Positions 27,801-36,068 are shown, counted from the first letter of the stretch. The stretch: DNA of 64,000 bases from Syntrophobacteraceae bacterium (GCA_018053185.1 JAGPLX010000002.1:1-64000); one strand, 5' to 3'. Made by a program: numbers and translations. Notes: generated from the letters alone by a model not told the origin.

Positions 27801-29369
27801 GTGTCGGCCCTGGTTGTGAATGACGGTCTCGTCTATGTCGGAGGAGATTTCAGCACGATCGGGGGCCAATCGAGGAGTTACATCGCCGCGCTGGACGCAT
27901 CCACGGGAGACGCCACTCCTTGGGATCCTTATTCGAGCGGTTCGGTAAACTCCCTGGCGGTCGGAGGCAACACGTTATACGTGGGTGGAAATTTCCTCCA
28001 CATCGGAGGAACCAATCGACGAGGGCTTGCGGCTATCGACGCTTATGGACACGCAACGTCGTGGAACCCCGACCCCAATGGCTCCGTGTATGCCCTGGCG
28101 GTGAACGGAGAAACGATTTACGCAGGAGGCTTCTTCACGAGCATCGGGGGGCAATCCCGCAGATTCCTTGCCGCTCTTGACGCATCCACCGGGGATGCCA
28201 CCGACTGGAACCCGGATCCTGACCAAAACGGCTATATATACGCCCTGGCGGCAAACGCTGCGACCGTCTACGTCGGAGGGAGCTTCACGAGCATCGGGGG
28301 GGAGGCGCGCAGCCACCTGGCCGCCGTTGATCCGGCTACGGGCCGCGCCACCGATTGGAACCCCGGCGGCACCGGCGGCACGGTGACGGCATTGGCGGCA
28401 AGCGGCGGGACCGTATACGTCGGGGGAACGGCCAACAGCATGGGAGGCTACGCACGCAACAACCTGGCGGCACTGGATGCCTCCGGCAAGGCCACTTCCT
28501 GGGACCCCGGGGCCGACAACACGGTTCTGGCCCTGACGGTGAACGGCGACACGGTGTATGCGGGAGGTCGCTTCACCAACATCGGTGGCAGGCCGCGGAA
28601 CTACGTTGCCGCCCTGGACGCCGCGACGGGCGCCGCCACCGATTGGGACCCAGGAGCAGATCGCGAGGTGCTGACCCTCCTGGTGAACGGCGACACGGTG
28701 TATGCGGGAGGTCGCTTCACCGGCATCGGGGGGCAGTCGCGGAATCGAATCGCCGCCCTGGACGTCTCGACGGGTGTCGCCACCAATTGGAACCCCGGGG
28801 CCGACAACCTGGTAGAGGCCCTCGGAGTGAAGGGTGACCGGGTCTACGCAGGTGGAACGTTCACCAGCATCGGGGGGCAGTCGCGGAGCCGAATCGCCGC
28901 CCTGGACGCCGCGACGGGCGCCGCCACCGATTGGAATCCCGGCACCAGCGGCACCTACGAGGTAGCCGCCCTGGCCGTGAGCGGTGACATGGTATATGTC
29001 GGAGGGAATTTCTCCTCGATCGGCGGCCAGTCGCGGACCCACATCGCCGCCTTAGACGTGGCGACCGGGAATGCGTCCTCCTTTCAGCCATCTCCCAACC
29101 AGAGGGTGCTTGCGCTGGCTGTGAGCGGCGATACGGTTTACGCCGGAGGCTTTTTCAGCACCATGGGAGGGCAGTCCCGAATCAGCGTGGCCGGCTTGGA
29201 TGCTTCCACCGGCAGCCCCACCTCCTGGGCCCCCAACGTATCGGCGACGGGGGTCAAGTGCCTGGCCGTCCTGGATGACCGGCTCTATGTCGGTGGAGGT
29301 GGATTCATGGTGGATAAGACCCAATCCAACTTTGCCCGGTTCGATGGTCGAACCGATCCTATCGAATAG
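24804..29369 (+). CDS. Very large modular secreted protein (DUF1566, CNA-B-like, PEGA-like repeats, DUF5122 propeller)
   Basis: A 1,521-residue protein with a signal peptide (GAIGLLLAMCLVFISTLVLAA). It has two Lcl/DUF1566-type domains at about residues 75-200 and 225-360 (each with LTGLTW or LTGLMW, and DWRVP or DWRLP). Two carboxypeptidase-regulatory/SdrD-B-like beta domains lie at about 370-535. Four PEGA-like repeats of 75-76 residues start at 26412, 26637, 26865 and 27093 (GSLKVTISP, AGARWR, GWTPP). A run of about 14 DUF5122/delta-60-type repeats of about 48 residues fills the rest (VYVGGSFTSIGG, AALDASTG, TDWNP). This is a probable cell-surface or extracellular adhesin or sensor with a beta-propeller end. 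It lies directly downstream of a two-component pair. Confidence 0.9.
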   Translation: MKKGREGLGAIGLLLAMCLVFISTLVLAAHPVNIQKTGQDQCFDEMGEEIGCGGTGQDGGVQAGIEWPIPRFESLGTGCLLDRLTGLTWTSQNVSMAYEVMADYLHDLNGGSGPCGYMDWRVPTVIELMTLMNLGAENRAEYLNNNGFEISEGQYVSDTGTHVLFCLWSVHLGTATKLTGYVGPSDVAQWLFVRGGAFGKPDGEYPANPWNQYPGRGGPGVDWPARAVDNGDNTITDKLTGLMWAKNTTADVRECNEDLSTYMTWQEALDYIQCLNGINYLGHGDWRLPNVMEALSTVNWDNGSSVFRGVAILPADPNTYSNWFWTSDSGLRYKDYAIIFEVSGPNAGPHQFDQKLRANHVWPVRGEPGYNLMGIVTEKGSPLAGVTLTLSGTDSGTTQTDFDGTYAFIGLARGSYTITPSMDQCIFDPGKRSVILGGSTIRRLDFAGTRLTYSISGSVKTAAGEPLPSVPVNLDGTAKKTTTTAADGSYRFTGLTNGTYTLQPAKTSYLFKPEQRTLNIAGKDVAGQDFQGSYGLGFLKTSISPQEAVDAGARWRVDDGSWQASGTKVQVSVGLHQVSFKDISGWTTPATRKVVVKSGGTSTVVGKYRTDGSLKVTLSPDGAVGAGARWSVDAGAWRKSGTTVEGLSVGPHEVAFKDLKGWTPPTVMKVPVKAGKTTTIIGSYVPDGSLKVTISPKGAVSAGARWRLDGGAWRKSGTMLDNLSAGSHEISFKDLRGWTPEAARTVTVDSGRSVTVKGTYTRDGSLKVTISPESAVNAGARWRADGGAWQESGTTLDNLSAGSHEISFKDLSGWTAPGPSTVTVASGRTTTAAGEYTAMPLSNTSNRNTWFTNGTVYAVATTGDTTYIGGLFSYVGPYTGCGVPFDVSTGAMQTTYPAVNGTVFAVVPDGSGGWFVGGSFSEAGGTTRNNLAHIRSDGSLDPSWDPDANDKVSALSVSGGTVYVGGSFTRIGGLERNRIAAVDASTGAVTDWDPNADAAVSALVVNDGLVYVGGDFSTIGGQSRSYIAALDASTGDATPWDPYSSGSVNSLAVGGNTLYVGGNFLHIGGTNRRGLAAIDAYGHATSWNPDPNGSVYALAVNGETIYAGGFFTSIGGQSRRFLAALDASTGDATDWNPDPDQNGYIYALAANAATVYVGGSFTSIGGEARSHLAAVDPATGRATDWNPGGTGGTVTALAASGGTVYVGGTANSMGGYARNNLAALDASGKATSWDPGADNTVLALTVNGDTVYAGGRFTNIGGRPRNYVAALDAATGAATDWDPGADREVLTLLVNGDTVYAGGRFTGIGGQSRNRIAALDVSTGVATNWNPGADNLVEALGVKGDRVYAGGTFTSIGGQSRSRIAALDAATGAATDWNPGTSGTYEVAALAVSGDMVYVGGNFSSIGGQSRTHIAALDVATGNASSFQPSPNQRVLALAVSGDTVYAGGFFSTMGGQSRISVAGLDASTGSPTSWAPNVSATGVKCLAVLDDRLYVGGGGFMVDKTQSNFARFDGRTDPIE
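26412..27317 (+). repeat. Four in-frame tandem repeats of 225-228 bp (PEGA-like)
   Basis: Repeat starts at 26412, 26637, 26865 and 27093 are 225, 228 and 228 bases apart. Each encodes the pattern GSLKV-(T/S)-(I/L)-SP, AGARW, GAW, HE(I/V), F, D, GWT. Copies 3 and 4 are the most similar, including a shared block LDNLSAGSHEISFKDL, so they derive from a recent duplication. They lie inside the large secreted-protein gene. Confidence 0.9.
27318..29366 (+). repeat. About 14 in-frame DUF5122/delta-60-type repeats
   Basis: Units of roughly 144-160 bases encode the recurring pattern VYVGG-(S/N/R)-F-(T/S)-IGG, RN or RS, IAALDA-(S/A)-TG, A-T-(D/S)-W-(N/D)-P. Identical blocks recur, for example GGQSRSRIAALDAATGAATDW and close variants, so the region is prone to recombination. 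The fold expected is a beta-propeller. Confidence 0.88.
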
Positions 29370-29763
29370 ATGGGTTATCCGGTAAGGTCACGGCTTTTCC
29401 GAAAACCCGTCGGAAAAGCTTCCGTGTTTTGGGTGCGTCGGCTCAAAGAGAGCAGGAATGCAGGCCGTTCATTGCCTGGATGCCTGCTTTCGCCGGGCGG
29501 AGCAAGAGGGGGAGGGGGCGCGGAGGGACAACAACCCGGCATGGACGGCTCTTCAAGGTAGGTCGGGAGAAAACAGACCGTGGTCTCGTCTCGATGGATT
29601 TCATCCTCGATACGGTCACGGTCTTTCATTTTATGTGATGGCTTGCGGGTTTTTCATCCGAGGGGGAGGATCGGAACATCGGGAACGACACAGTCCCCAT
29701 GTTCGAGACGGGATGAACCGGGATTTGTCGAAAGAGGGCGCTTTCGCGGCGGATGCCCCTGCC
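29370..29763. other. Intergenic region downstream of the large secreted-protein gene
   Basis: No gene is supported. It begins with a hairpin that may end transcription of the large gene (29393-29419). The short frames seen here are rich in G, R and P and have no recognisable domain. Confidence 0.4.
29393..29419 (+). terminator. Possible terminator of the large secreted-protein gene
   Basis: A perfect 9-bp stem (GCTTTTCCG at 29393-29401, CGGAAAAGC at 29411-29419) with a nine-base loop lies 24 bases after the stop codon. Only a weak T-rich tract (TTCCGTGTTTT) follows, so termination strength is uncertain. Confidence 0.5.
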
Positions 29764-30003
29764 TCAGGCCTCCTTGGATTCCTGGCCCGTCTTCTCGCTC
29801 CTGTGGTGGTGGCGTCCTCTCGGGCGTCGCGGAGGGCGGGGGCGAAGAAAATCCACCCGGATATACTCATGCTTGTTCACAAAGGACACGAAGACTCGGT
29901 CGATATTGAGCTCCTTCTGCACAACGGCTCGAATCAACGACAGGTCTGAATACTTGCTGATTCCATGCTTACGGTAATCTTCGGTTTTGATGTACAGCGA
30001 CAT
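29764..30003 (-). CDS. Small basic hypothetical protein
   Basis: A 79-residue frame with a protein-like N-terminal part (YIKTEDYRKHGISKYSDLSL and LIRAVVQKELNIDRVFVSF) that alternates charged and hydrophobic residues, followed by a strongly basic tail (PRPPRRPRGRHHHRS). I chose the ATG at 30003, preceded by GGTGAGAGG; a longer frame to 30168 looks less natural. No family is recognised. The basic tail could bind nucleic acid, but that is a guess from composition. The gene is divergent from recD2 with about 290 bases between the two starts. Confidence 0.42.
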   Translation of the reverse strand: MSLYIKTEDYRKHGISKYSDLSLIRAVVQKELNIDRVFVSFVNKHEYIRVDFLRPRPPRRPRGRHHHRSEKTGQESKEA

Positions 30004-30294
30004 GGGTTGGCCTCTCACCTGCCCTCGGAAGTTCACAACCGCAAAGCCCCCTCCCTTTCCCCTATTGCGAAAGCTCGAAGGCCACCGCTCCCCTAGGTGC
30101 GCATCGATGTTTTCAGAGCGCCCCCGGAAAGATTTGATCCTATATATCATGGGCCGGGAGATTGTCAAAGTGATATTTATCCATGATTCCAGTAGGTTCT
30201 CGAACTCAAAGATGATACATTTTCACAAGGGTCAACTCGGTTGGGAATTCCGGCTCGGCAATCGAGCTCCAAGGGGACTTGCCTGAGAGGTGAC

Positions 30295-32487
30295 ATGACT
30301 CAAAAATTGCACGGACGCATCGAGCGAATCACCTACAGCAATGAAGAAAACGGCTATTGCGTTCTCAGGGTCAAGCTGCCCGGCCAAAAGGTTCCCATCA
30401 CGGTGGTGGGCAATTTTGTTTCAGTGACCCCCGGAGAAGTTCTTCGCATGGAGGGGGACTGGGATCACCACAGCCGATTCGGTCTGCAGTTTAAAGTGGA
30501 TCGATATGAGACGGCGGCGCCCGATTCCGTGGAGGGAATCCGAAAATACCTGGGGTCCGGACTGATCAAGGGGATCGGCCCCGTCATGGCTACTCGCGTC
30601 GTGAGCCATTTTGGGGAGAAGACCCTCGAGGTCATCGACCTGGAACCTCACCGGCTTCTCGATGTGGAGGGGATTGGAGCCTATCGGCTGAGGCAGATCC
30701 AGAAGGCGTGGGAAGACCAGAAGGACATCCGGGAATTGATGGTGTTCCTGCGGGGCCATGGAGTCAGCGCCGGGTATGCGGTGCGGATCTTCAAGCACTA
30801 TGGAAAAGGTTCCCTCGATGTGGTGAAGGAGAACCCGTACCGGTTGGCCATGGAGGTGCCCGGTATCGGGTTCCTCTCGGCGGACAAGATCGCGGGAAAC
30901 CTGGGGTTTGCCGTAGACTCGCCCCTTCGGGCCGAGGGAGGGGTGTTTTACCTTCTGCAGCAGGCCATGGATGAGGGGCACGCATGCGTCCCACGGAGCC
31001 GACTCCTGGAGAAATGCGGAGAGCTTCTGGAGATCCCGGCCGCCATCCTCGAATCGGCCCTGGACCGACTAATTGCCGGTCGTCACATCGTTGCCCAGCC
31101 TTTGTCTCCTGAAGTCAGCCAGACCTTCGGGGACAAGACAGCCATCTATTTGAGAGGCCTTTACCTGGCGGAAACCCAGGTAGCCAAACGCTTGGTCCAC
31201 CTCAAGACCTTCCAGGCGCTTCAGCGCAAGGTGGATCAAGAAGAAGCGCTCCGGTGGCTGCAGAAGGAACTTCCCTTCAGGTTGGCTCCCCTCCAGGAGG
31301 AAGCCGTAAGACGAGTCCTCACCGACAAGGTGGTGGTGATCACCGGAGGACCGGGAACGGGGAAAACCACCCTGGTTCGAGCCATCCTAGCCGTGTTCAA
31401 GCGCATGAAGGCCGGTGTCTGCCTGGCGGCTCCCACAGGAAGGGCAGCCAAGCGCCTGAGTGAAGCCACTCACTATACAGCCCGCACCATTCATCGAGTT
31501 TTGGAATTCAGCCCCCAGGGTGGTTTTCAGCGCAACGAGCAAAAACCCCTGCCCGCAGACCTCGTCCTCGTGGACGAGACCTCAATGGTGGATATTTTGC
31601 TTCTTCACCATCTCTTAAAAGCAGTCTCTCCCCACGCGACCCTGGTGCTGGTGGGGGATGCGGACCAACTGCCCTCGGTGGGACCTGGAAATGTCCTCCA
31701 GGAAATCGTCCGTTCTGGGCAATTTCCCGTGGTACGGCTTACCGAAATCTTTCGACAGGCGCGGGAAAGCAAGATCATCGTGAATGCCCACCTGGTCCAG
31801 CAGGGGAAGTTCCCCGTGCTCCGGTCCGAATCCCGGGGACTGCAGGACTTTTACTTCATTCAGAAGGAAGATCCCGAGGAAGCCGTCCAGGTCATTCTAC
31901 GCCTGTGTTCCGAGAGGATTCCGGCCCGGTTCCACCTCGATCCCGTGGACGAGATCCAGGTGTTGAGCCCCATGCACCGAGGGGTGATCGGGACCCAGAG
32001 GTTGAACAGCCTTCTCCAGGAGGCCCTCAATCCCCAGACCGTGTCTCTCGAAAGAGGAGGCCAGGTCTTTCGCGTCCAGGACAAGGTCATGCAGATTCGA
32101 AACAATTACGACAAGGACGTGTTCAACGGGGACCTGGGGCGCATCCGAAAGATCGACACAGAAAACCAGGAGGTCCATGTGGAGATGGACGGCCGCAGGG
32201 TGGTCTATGATTTTTCCGAAATGGATGAACTCGTCCTGGCCTATGCAGTGACGGTTCACAAGGCTCAGGGAAGTGAATACCCCGCCGTGGTCCTTCCTCT
32301 TCTCACCCAACACTACATGATGCTTCAGAGAAACCTCCTCTACACGGCCATTACCCGGGCCAGGAAGCTGATGGTGCTGGTGGGAAGCACGAAGGCTCTG
32401 GCCATCGCTATCAACAACGACAAGCTCCAGCATCGTTTCAGTCTGCTCGGGGAGCGCCTCATGGGTTTGCCGGGGCTGGAAGGGTGA
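30295..32487 (+). CDS. recD2: RecD2-type (RecD/TraA family) ATP-dependent DNA helicase
   Basis: A 730-residue superfamily 1B 5'-3' DNA helicase of the RecD2 type found in bacteria without RecBC. Residues 1-85 are an OB-like N-terminal domain, followed by helix-hairpin-helix-like segments (GSGLIKGIGPVMATRVV, EGIGAYRLRQI). Walker A is GGPGTGKTTL (about residues 350-358), motif II is VLVDETSMVD, motif III VGDADQLPSVGPGN, and the C-terminal motif is YAVTVHKAQGSEYPAV. The ATG at 30295 is chosen because GAGAGGTG precedes it and the family N-terminus (HGRIERITY) starts there. It is followed after six bases by trmO, suggesting an operon. Confidence 0.95.
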   Translation: MTQKLHGRIERITYSNEENGYCVLRVKLPGQKVPITVVGNFVSVTPGEVLRMEGDWDHHSRFGLQFKVDRYETAAPDSVEGIRKYLGSGLIKGIGPVMATRVVSHFGEKTLEVIDLEPHRLLDVEGIGAYRLRQIQKAWEDQKDIRELMVFLRGHGVSAGYAVRIFKHYGKGSLDVVKENPYRLAMEVPGIGFLSADKIAGNLGFAVDSPLRAEGGVFYLLQQAMDEGHACVPRSRLLEKCGELLEIPAAILESALDRLIAGRHIVAQPLSPEVSQTFGDKTAIYLRGLYLAETQVAKRLVHLKTFQALQRKVDQEEALRWLQKELPFRLAPLQEEAVRRVLTDKVVVITGGPGTGKTTLVRAILAVFKRMKAGVCLAAPTGRAAKRLSEATHYTARTIHRVLEFSPQGGFQRNEQKPLPADLVLVDETSMVDILLLHHLLKAVSPHATLVLVGDADQLPSVGPGNVLQEIVRSGQFPVVRLTEIFRQARESKIIVNAHLVQQGKFPVLRSESRGLQDFYFIQKEDPEEAVQVILRLCSERIPARFHLDPVDEIQVLSPMHRGVIGTQRLNSLLQEALNPQTVSLERGGQVFRVQDKVMQIRNNYDKDVFNGDLGRIRKIDTENQEVHVEMDGRRVVYDFSEMDELVLAYAVTVHKAQGSEYPAVVLPLLTQHYMMLQRNLLYTAITRARKLMVLVGSTKALAIAINNDKLQHRFSLLGERLMGLPGLEG

Positions 32488-32493
32488 TGGGGG

Positions 32494-32895
32494 ATGAAGA
32501 TGGAAGAGCCCATCGTCGTCGAGCCCATCGGGATCATCCGCAGTCCCTTGCGCACCCTCGAGGAGGCGCCTCCCCTCGGAAGTGAGGCGGGGGTCGAGGG
32601 AGAGCTCGTGGTAGACCCGAAGTATCTCGATGCCATGCTTGGGCTCGAGGTGGGACGAAAAGTGCTGATCCTCTACTGGCTTCACCTGGGAGACCGGAAA
32701 CGACTGCAGGTTCACCCGCGGGGAGACCTGTCCCGGCCTCTTCGGGGAGTCTTCGCCACCAGAAGCCCTCATCGGCCCAATCCCATCGGCGCCGACCTGG
32801 TAGAGATCCTCGAGATACGGGGAAACGTCATCCGGGTCAAAGGCCTGGATGCCCTGGACGGCACACGACTCTTGGACATCAAGAAGGATGTGTGA
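32494..32895 (+). CDS. trmO: tRNA (t6A37) methyltransferase TrmO / TsaA family
   Basis: A 133-residue single-domain protein of the TsaA/YaeB (UPF0066) family. TrmO methylates N6-threonylcarbamoyladenosine at position 37 of certain tRNAs using S-adenosylmethionine. The family signature is clear: PIGIIRSP near the start, the HPRGD motif and the long GVFATRSPHRPNPIG motif at about residues 88-102. The protein lacks the C-terminal extension of E. coli TrmO, as is common in short bacterial and archaeal members, so the substrate may differ. The gene lies six bases after recD2 and 230 bases before moaA on the same strand. An association of such short TsaA proteins with molybdopterin genes is suggested only by position here. 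Confidence 0.85.
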   Translation: MKMEEPIVVEPIGIIRSPLRTLEEAPPLGSEAGVEGELVVDPKYLDAMLGLEVGRKVLILYWLHLGDRKRLQVHPRGDLSRPLRGVFATRSPHRPNPIGADLVEILEIRGNVIRVKGLDALDGTRLLDIKKDV

Positions 32896-33122
32896 CAAAA
32901 CGGCGCAAGGGAGGTTCGAGCGTTTTGCATTGGGCTGGCTTATCCGGGGTTTTTCCGTTATAGTGCCGGGAGCGGCGTTCCCCCGGCAGTGGAAGTTTCG
33001 GTCCTGTTCGTGTACGGAGGGGTCGGGGGGTGAAGTGTTCGCCGCAAATCAAGGCAAAGAACCTCCCTGGAGGGAGGAGGACCGCCCCCAGGGGAAGCGC
33101 TTCAATGCGGAAGGAACGGTTC
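32896..33122 (+). promoter_or_regulatory. moaA leader region with hairpins, possible regulatory RNA
   Basis: The 227 bases before moaA are GC-rich. They contain a perfect hairpin CCTCCC-TGGA-GGGAGG (about 33063-33078) and further potential stems. moaA leaders in many Proteobacteria carry a molybdenum-cofactor-responsive RNA; I could not match its conserved core by eye, so this is recorded only as a structured leader. Confidence 0.3.
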
Positions 33123-34115
33123 ATGATTCCCCCTCCCCAGGATCCCTACCGGCGCTGTATCGACTATCTGAGGCTCTCCATCACCGACCGCTGCAATCTG
33201 CGATGCACTTACTGCATGCCCCGGGAAGGGGTGCGGAAGCTCACCCACCAGGAAATCCTCCGGTACGAGGAAATCCTTCACCTGGGCCGAATCGTCACGG
33301 CCATGGGCATCAGCAAGATTCGCATCACGGGCGGGGAACCCCTGGTGCGAAAGGACCTGCTCTACTTGTGTGAAGGCCTCGCGGCACTCCCGGGTCTCAA
33401 GAGCCTGAGCGTTACCACCAACGGCGTACTGTTGTCTCATTTCGCCAAAGGCCTGTTCGAAGCCGGCATCAAACGGATCAATGTGAGCCTGGACACGATG
33501 CAGGTCGACAAATACGCGGCCATCACCCACGGGGACTGCTTCCATCAGGTGTGGGACGGCATCGTGAAAGCCCAGGAGATCGGGTTCCATCCCATCAAGC
33601 TCAACGCCGTGGTGATGCGGGGCATCAATGACGATGAAATCGAGGATTTGGGCAGGCTGACGTTCCAATTTCCCTTCCATGTGCGTTTCATCGAATTCAT
33701 GCCTTTTCAGGCGGAAGCGGGAGACCGGCGATTCCTGTCCGCGGACGAGATCCTGCGGAGGCTCTCCCGTGTGGCTCCCCTCATCGTGGTCCAGAAAGAC
33801 GGCGACACCAACGGTCCGGCCGACCATTTCCAGTTCCAGGGCGCTTTGGGAAAGATCGGGATCATCAGCCCCGTGAGCCACCACTTCTGTCCCACCTGCA
33901 ACCGGCTGCGGGTGACTGCAGACGGAGGTTTGCGTACCTGCCTGTTTTCGCGAACCGAGGTGGATCTTCGAACCCCCTTACGCCGGGGGATTCCGGATGA
34001 ACAGATCGTGGAAATCATCCGGAAGGCCATCGTCGACAAGCCCGAAAGGCATTCCCTGGACAGCGAGGTCTTTCGCAGGTGTATCAGCCGCCCGATGTTC
34101 TCCATCGGGGGATAG
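33123..34115 (+). CDS. moaA: GTP 3',8-cyclase MoaA (molybdenum cofactor synthesis)
   Basis: A 330-residue radical SAM enzyme that converts GTP to 3',8-cyclo-GTP, the first step of molybdenum cofactor synthesis. The radical SAM cluster motif is CNLRCTYC (CxxxCxxC). ITGGEPLVRKDL and SVTTNGVLL are also present. The second, GTP-binding cluster is CPTCNRLRVTADGGLRTCLF, and the C-terminal dipeptide GG needed for activity is kept (MFSIGG). The ATG at 33123 is chosen for its GGAAGGAA ribosome site and family length. No other moa gene is in the window. The cofactor would serve formate dehydrogenases or similar enzymes elsewhere. Confidence 0.96.
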   Translation: MIPPPQDPYRRCIDYLRLSITDRCNLRCTYCMPREGVRKLTHQEILRYEEILHLGRIVTAMGISKIRITGGEPLVRKDLLYLCEGLAALPGLKSLSVTTNGVLLSHFAKGLFEAGIKRINVSLDTMQVDKYAAITHGDCFHQVWDGIVKAQEIGFHPIKLNAVVMRGINDDEIEDLGRLTFQFPFHVRFIEFMPFQAEAGDRRFLSADEILRRLSRVAPLIVVQKDGDTNGPADHFQFQGALGKIGIISPVSHHFCPTCNRLRVTADGGLRTCLFSRTEVDLRTPLRRGIPDEQIVEIIRKAIVDKPERHSLDSEVFRRCISRPMFSIGG

Positions 34116-34262
34116 TGGACGTGTGGATGTTTCCTGGAATGGATGGAAGGCAATGACCTCGAGGCGGGATCGCCCCGGGGGCAGGTTCTGCGCAAAAGAG
34201 GGCATCCCGCCGTCCGGGCGGCACGAGGAAGGTTGATCCGGCCTGGGGGTTGGGGGCCGGGG

Positions 34263-35273
34263 TTAGGCCTCCCTGCCTTGGACACGCGAACCGCGCGATT
34301 CCTGATTGTACCTTTCCCAGGCCAGCCTGGCTGCGCCCAGGAGTGCGGCTCGATCCCCCAATTCACTTCGACGAACGACGGCGTCTTTAGGGTCCAGCAT
34401 GGAGGAATACCTCGAGAGGCTCTCCAGGAGGAATCCGTGGAACTGGTCCCAGGAGGCGCTGACCCCTCCGCCCAGGATAGCATGGCGAACACCCAGCACG
34501 GTGAACAGGCTTGCAAGGGCCAAGCCCAGGGCCCATCCCATCCTCCGGAAGAGTTCCCGGGCTGCCGGTTCTCCCGTTCGGGCGTATTGATGGATGCGCT
34601 CCGGGTTGAGCCTCCCCTGTTCCCAATCCTTCCGCAACGGCGGACTCACCCCGTGGCCCTTCTCAATGGCTTCCTCGATTCCCCGCATCAGGGCGGAGCC
34701 GGAGGCGTGGGCTTCCAGGCATCCCTGGAGGCCGCATCCGCATCGAGGTCCATGGGGATCCACGATCATGTGGCCGATCTCCCCCGAGAAGCCCAAGTGG
34801 TCCCCCTGCCACAGGCGGCCGTCGAAAAGCAGGCATCCGCCGACACCTGTTCCCAGGGTGAGCCCCACCCAGTTGGGAATTCCTCGGGCGGCGCCGACCC
34901 AACCCTCTCCCACCCCGAACGCGTTGGCATCGTTCTCCATGAAAACAGGGATCCCGAGGGCCTCCTGAAGCTCGAGTCCCAGGGGATAGTTTCTCACGGT
35001 GGGCAGATTGGGTGAGAAAATCACCGTACCTCGCCGGCTGTCGATCTTGCCGGCGACTCCCATGCCGACCGCTTCCACCTTTCGATTCGTCCTTTGGGAT
35101 TCCTCGAGGAGGAGCCGACACTCATTGATGAGCCTCAAGGAAAGGTTTCGTGGATCTTCGACGGAACCTATGCCGATCTTGCGATGTTCGAGGATGGTTC
35201 CGCCGCCGTCCACCAGAGCCGACCGCAGATGAGTGCCGCCAAGGTCTATGCCGATGAATCTTTTGTCTTTCAT
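34263..35273 (-). CDS. ROK-family sugar kinase (glucokinase-like)
   Basis: A 336-residue ROK kinase. ATP-binding motifs are GIDLGGTHLRSALVD near the start and TLGTGVGGCLL in the middle. The catalytic aspartate lies in FMENDANAFGVGE, and the ROK zinc site is CGCGLQGCLEAHASG with an upstream histidine in EIGHMIVDP. These define the ROK group of glucokinases; the zinc motif and length fit a bacterial glucokinase. The ATG at 35273 is chosen over an upstream ATG because the fold begins at KDKRFIGIDLGG. It is the last of three minus-strand genes (CBS protein, unknown 208-residue protein, ROK kinase), about 150 bases after the second. Confidence 0.88.
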   Translation of the reverse strand: MKDKRFIGIDLGGTHLRSALVDGGGTILEHRKIGIGSVEDPRNLSLRLINECRLLLEESQRTNRKVEAVGMGVAGKIDSRRGTVIFSPNLPTVRNYPLGLELQEALGIPVFMENDANAFGVGEGWVGAARGIPNWVGLTLGTGVGGCLLFDGRLWQGDHLGFSGEIGHMIVDPHGPRCGCGLQGCLEAHASGSALMRGIEEAIEKGHGVSPPLRKDWEQGRLNPERIHQYARTGEPAARELFRRMGWALGLALASLFTVLGVRHAILGGGVSASWDQFHGFLLESLSRYSSMLDPKDAVVRRSELGDRAALLGAARLAWERYNQESRGSRVQGREA

Positions 35274-35423
35274 ACCCCACCTGTCTGAGTTCAAGCCTCG
35301 ATGCATGGGGAGCCGTGTTCTTCCACCCTCCCCGACCAGAGTGTGAATTCCACCCGGCGGGCGAATGGACGGGCGTTCGGCGTCATGCCGCCGAACATTC
35401 CAGGCCCGTGTCGAGGTTGCAAG

Positions 35424-36050
35424 CTAATTCCCGCGCGGATCTTCAGCATCCGGGGTCGGAAAGTTTTCCGGGACGTAGAAAACGTAATTGCCGGCAAGGA
35501 GTGCGAACTGAGCGTCGGTCTGTGCCCGGACGGCCTCGAACAGGTCCTTCAGGGATCCGGCGGCGGCTACTGCATGGAGGAAAAGATTGGGATTGTAGTA
35601 CTCGGGATGAAGGGGAAAGAGAAAGTGACTGGTCCTCCCTCTCCAGACCACCTTCAGTTCCTCCCGCTCCTCCAGGATCGTCCGATAGAAGCGCCGCAGC
35701 AAATCCGTTCGCAGGATGGGAGAAGGCGCACTGGTCACACATTCCATGAGCCCGGCCAGCCGGTAGACGCGGCGCATCCGGCCTTCATCCCTGCGGTATC
35801 GGAAAAGTCCCAGGAGGGTGTAGTGATATCCGCCGTCCAGGGTGAAATGGGTCGGGAGCGTGGCCGCATGGCGATGGCCCGTCGTCTTCAGCGCCTCCTC
35901 GAGATGCGCCTCGTACCGGGCGGATTCCAGGCGGGTGCACATCATGGTAAAACCACGCCGCCATTCTCCCCGGCGAAATTCCAGGGGAGTCGAGACAATG
36001 AGATTGTCCCTTGGGGGCAGCCGGCGGGGCAAATGGATGAGTTCGGCCAC
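35424..36050 (-). CDS. Conserved-looking hypothetical protein (208 aa)
   Basis: A soluble 208-residue protein with balanced composition and no signal peptide or membrane helix. Visible features are a basic N-terminal region, a segment rich in aromatic residues (LDGGYHYTLLGLFRYRRDEG) and RRFYRTILEEREEL, and a C-terminal hydrophobic stretch (FALLAGNYVFYVPENF). I do not recognise the family. The GTG start at 36050 lies 18 bases after the stop of the CBS-domain gene, so the two are almost certainly co-transcribed. The opposite strand also has a long open frame, but its composition is not protein-like. The CBS and ROK neighbours suggest a link to energy sensing or sugar metabolism, which is only an inference. 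Confidence 0.72.
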   Translation of the reverse strand: MAELIHLPRRLPPRDNLIVSTPLEFRRGEWRRGFTMMCTRLESARYEAHLEEALKTTGHRHAATLPTHFTLDGGYHYTLLGLFRYRRDEGRMRRVYRLAGLMECVTSAPSPILRTDLLRRFYRTILEEREELKVVWRGRTSHFLFPLHPEYYNPNLFLHAVAAAGSLKDLFEAVRAQTDAQFALLAGNYVFYVPENFPTPDAEDPRGN

Positions 36051-36068
36051 AAAAAGTCTTTCTTTTAC

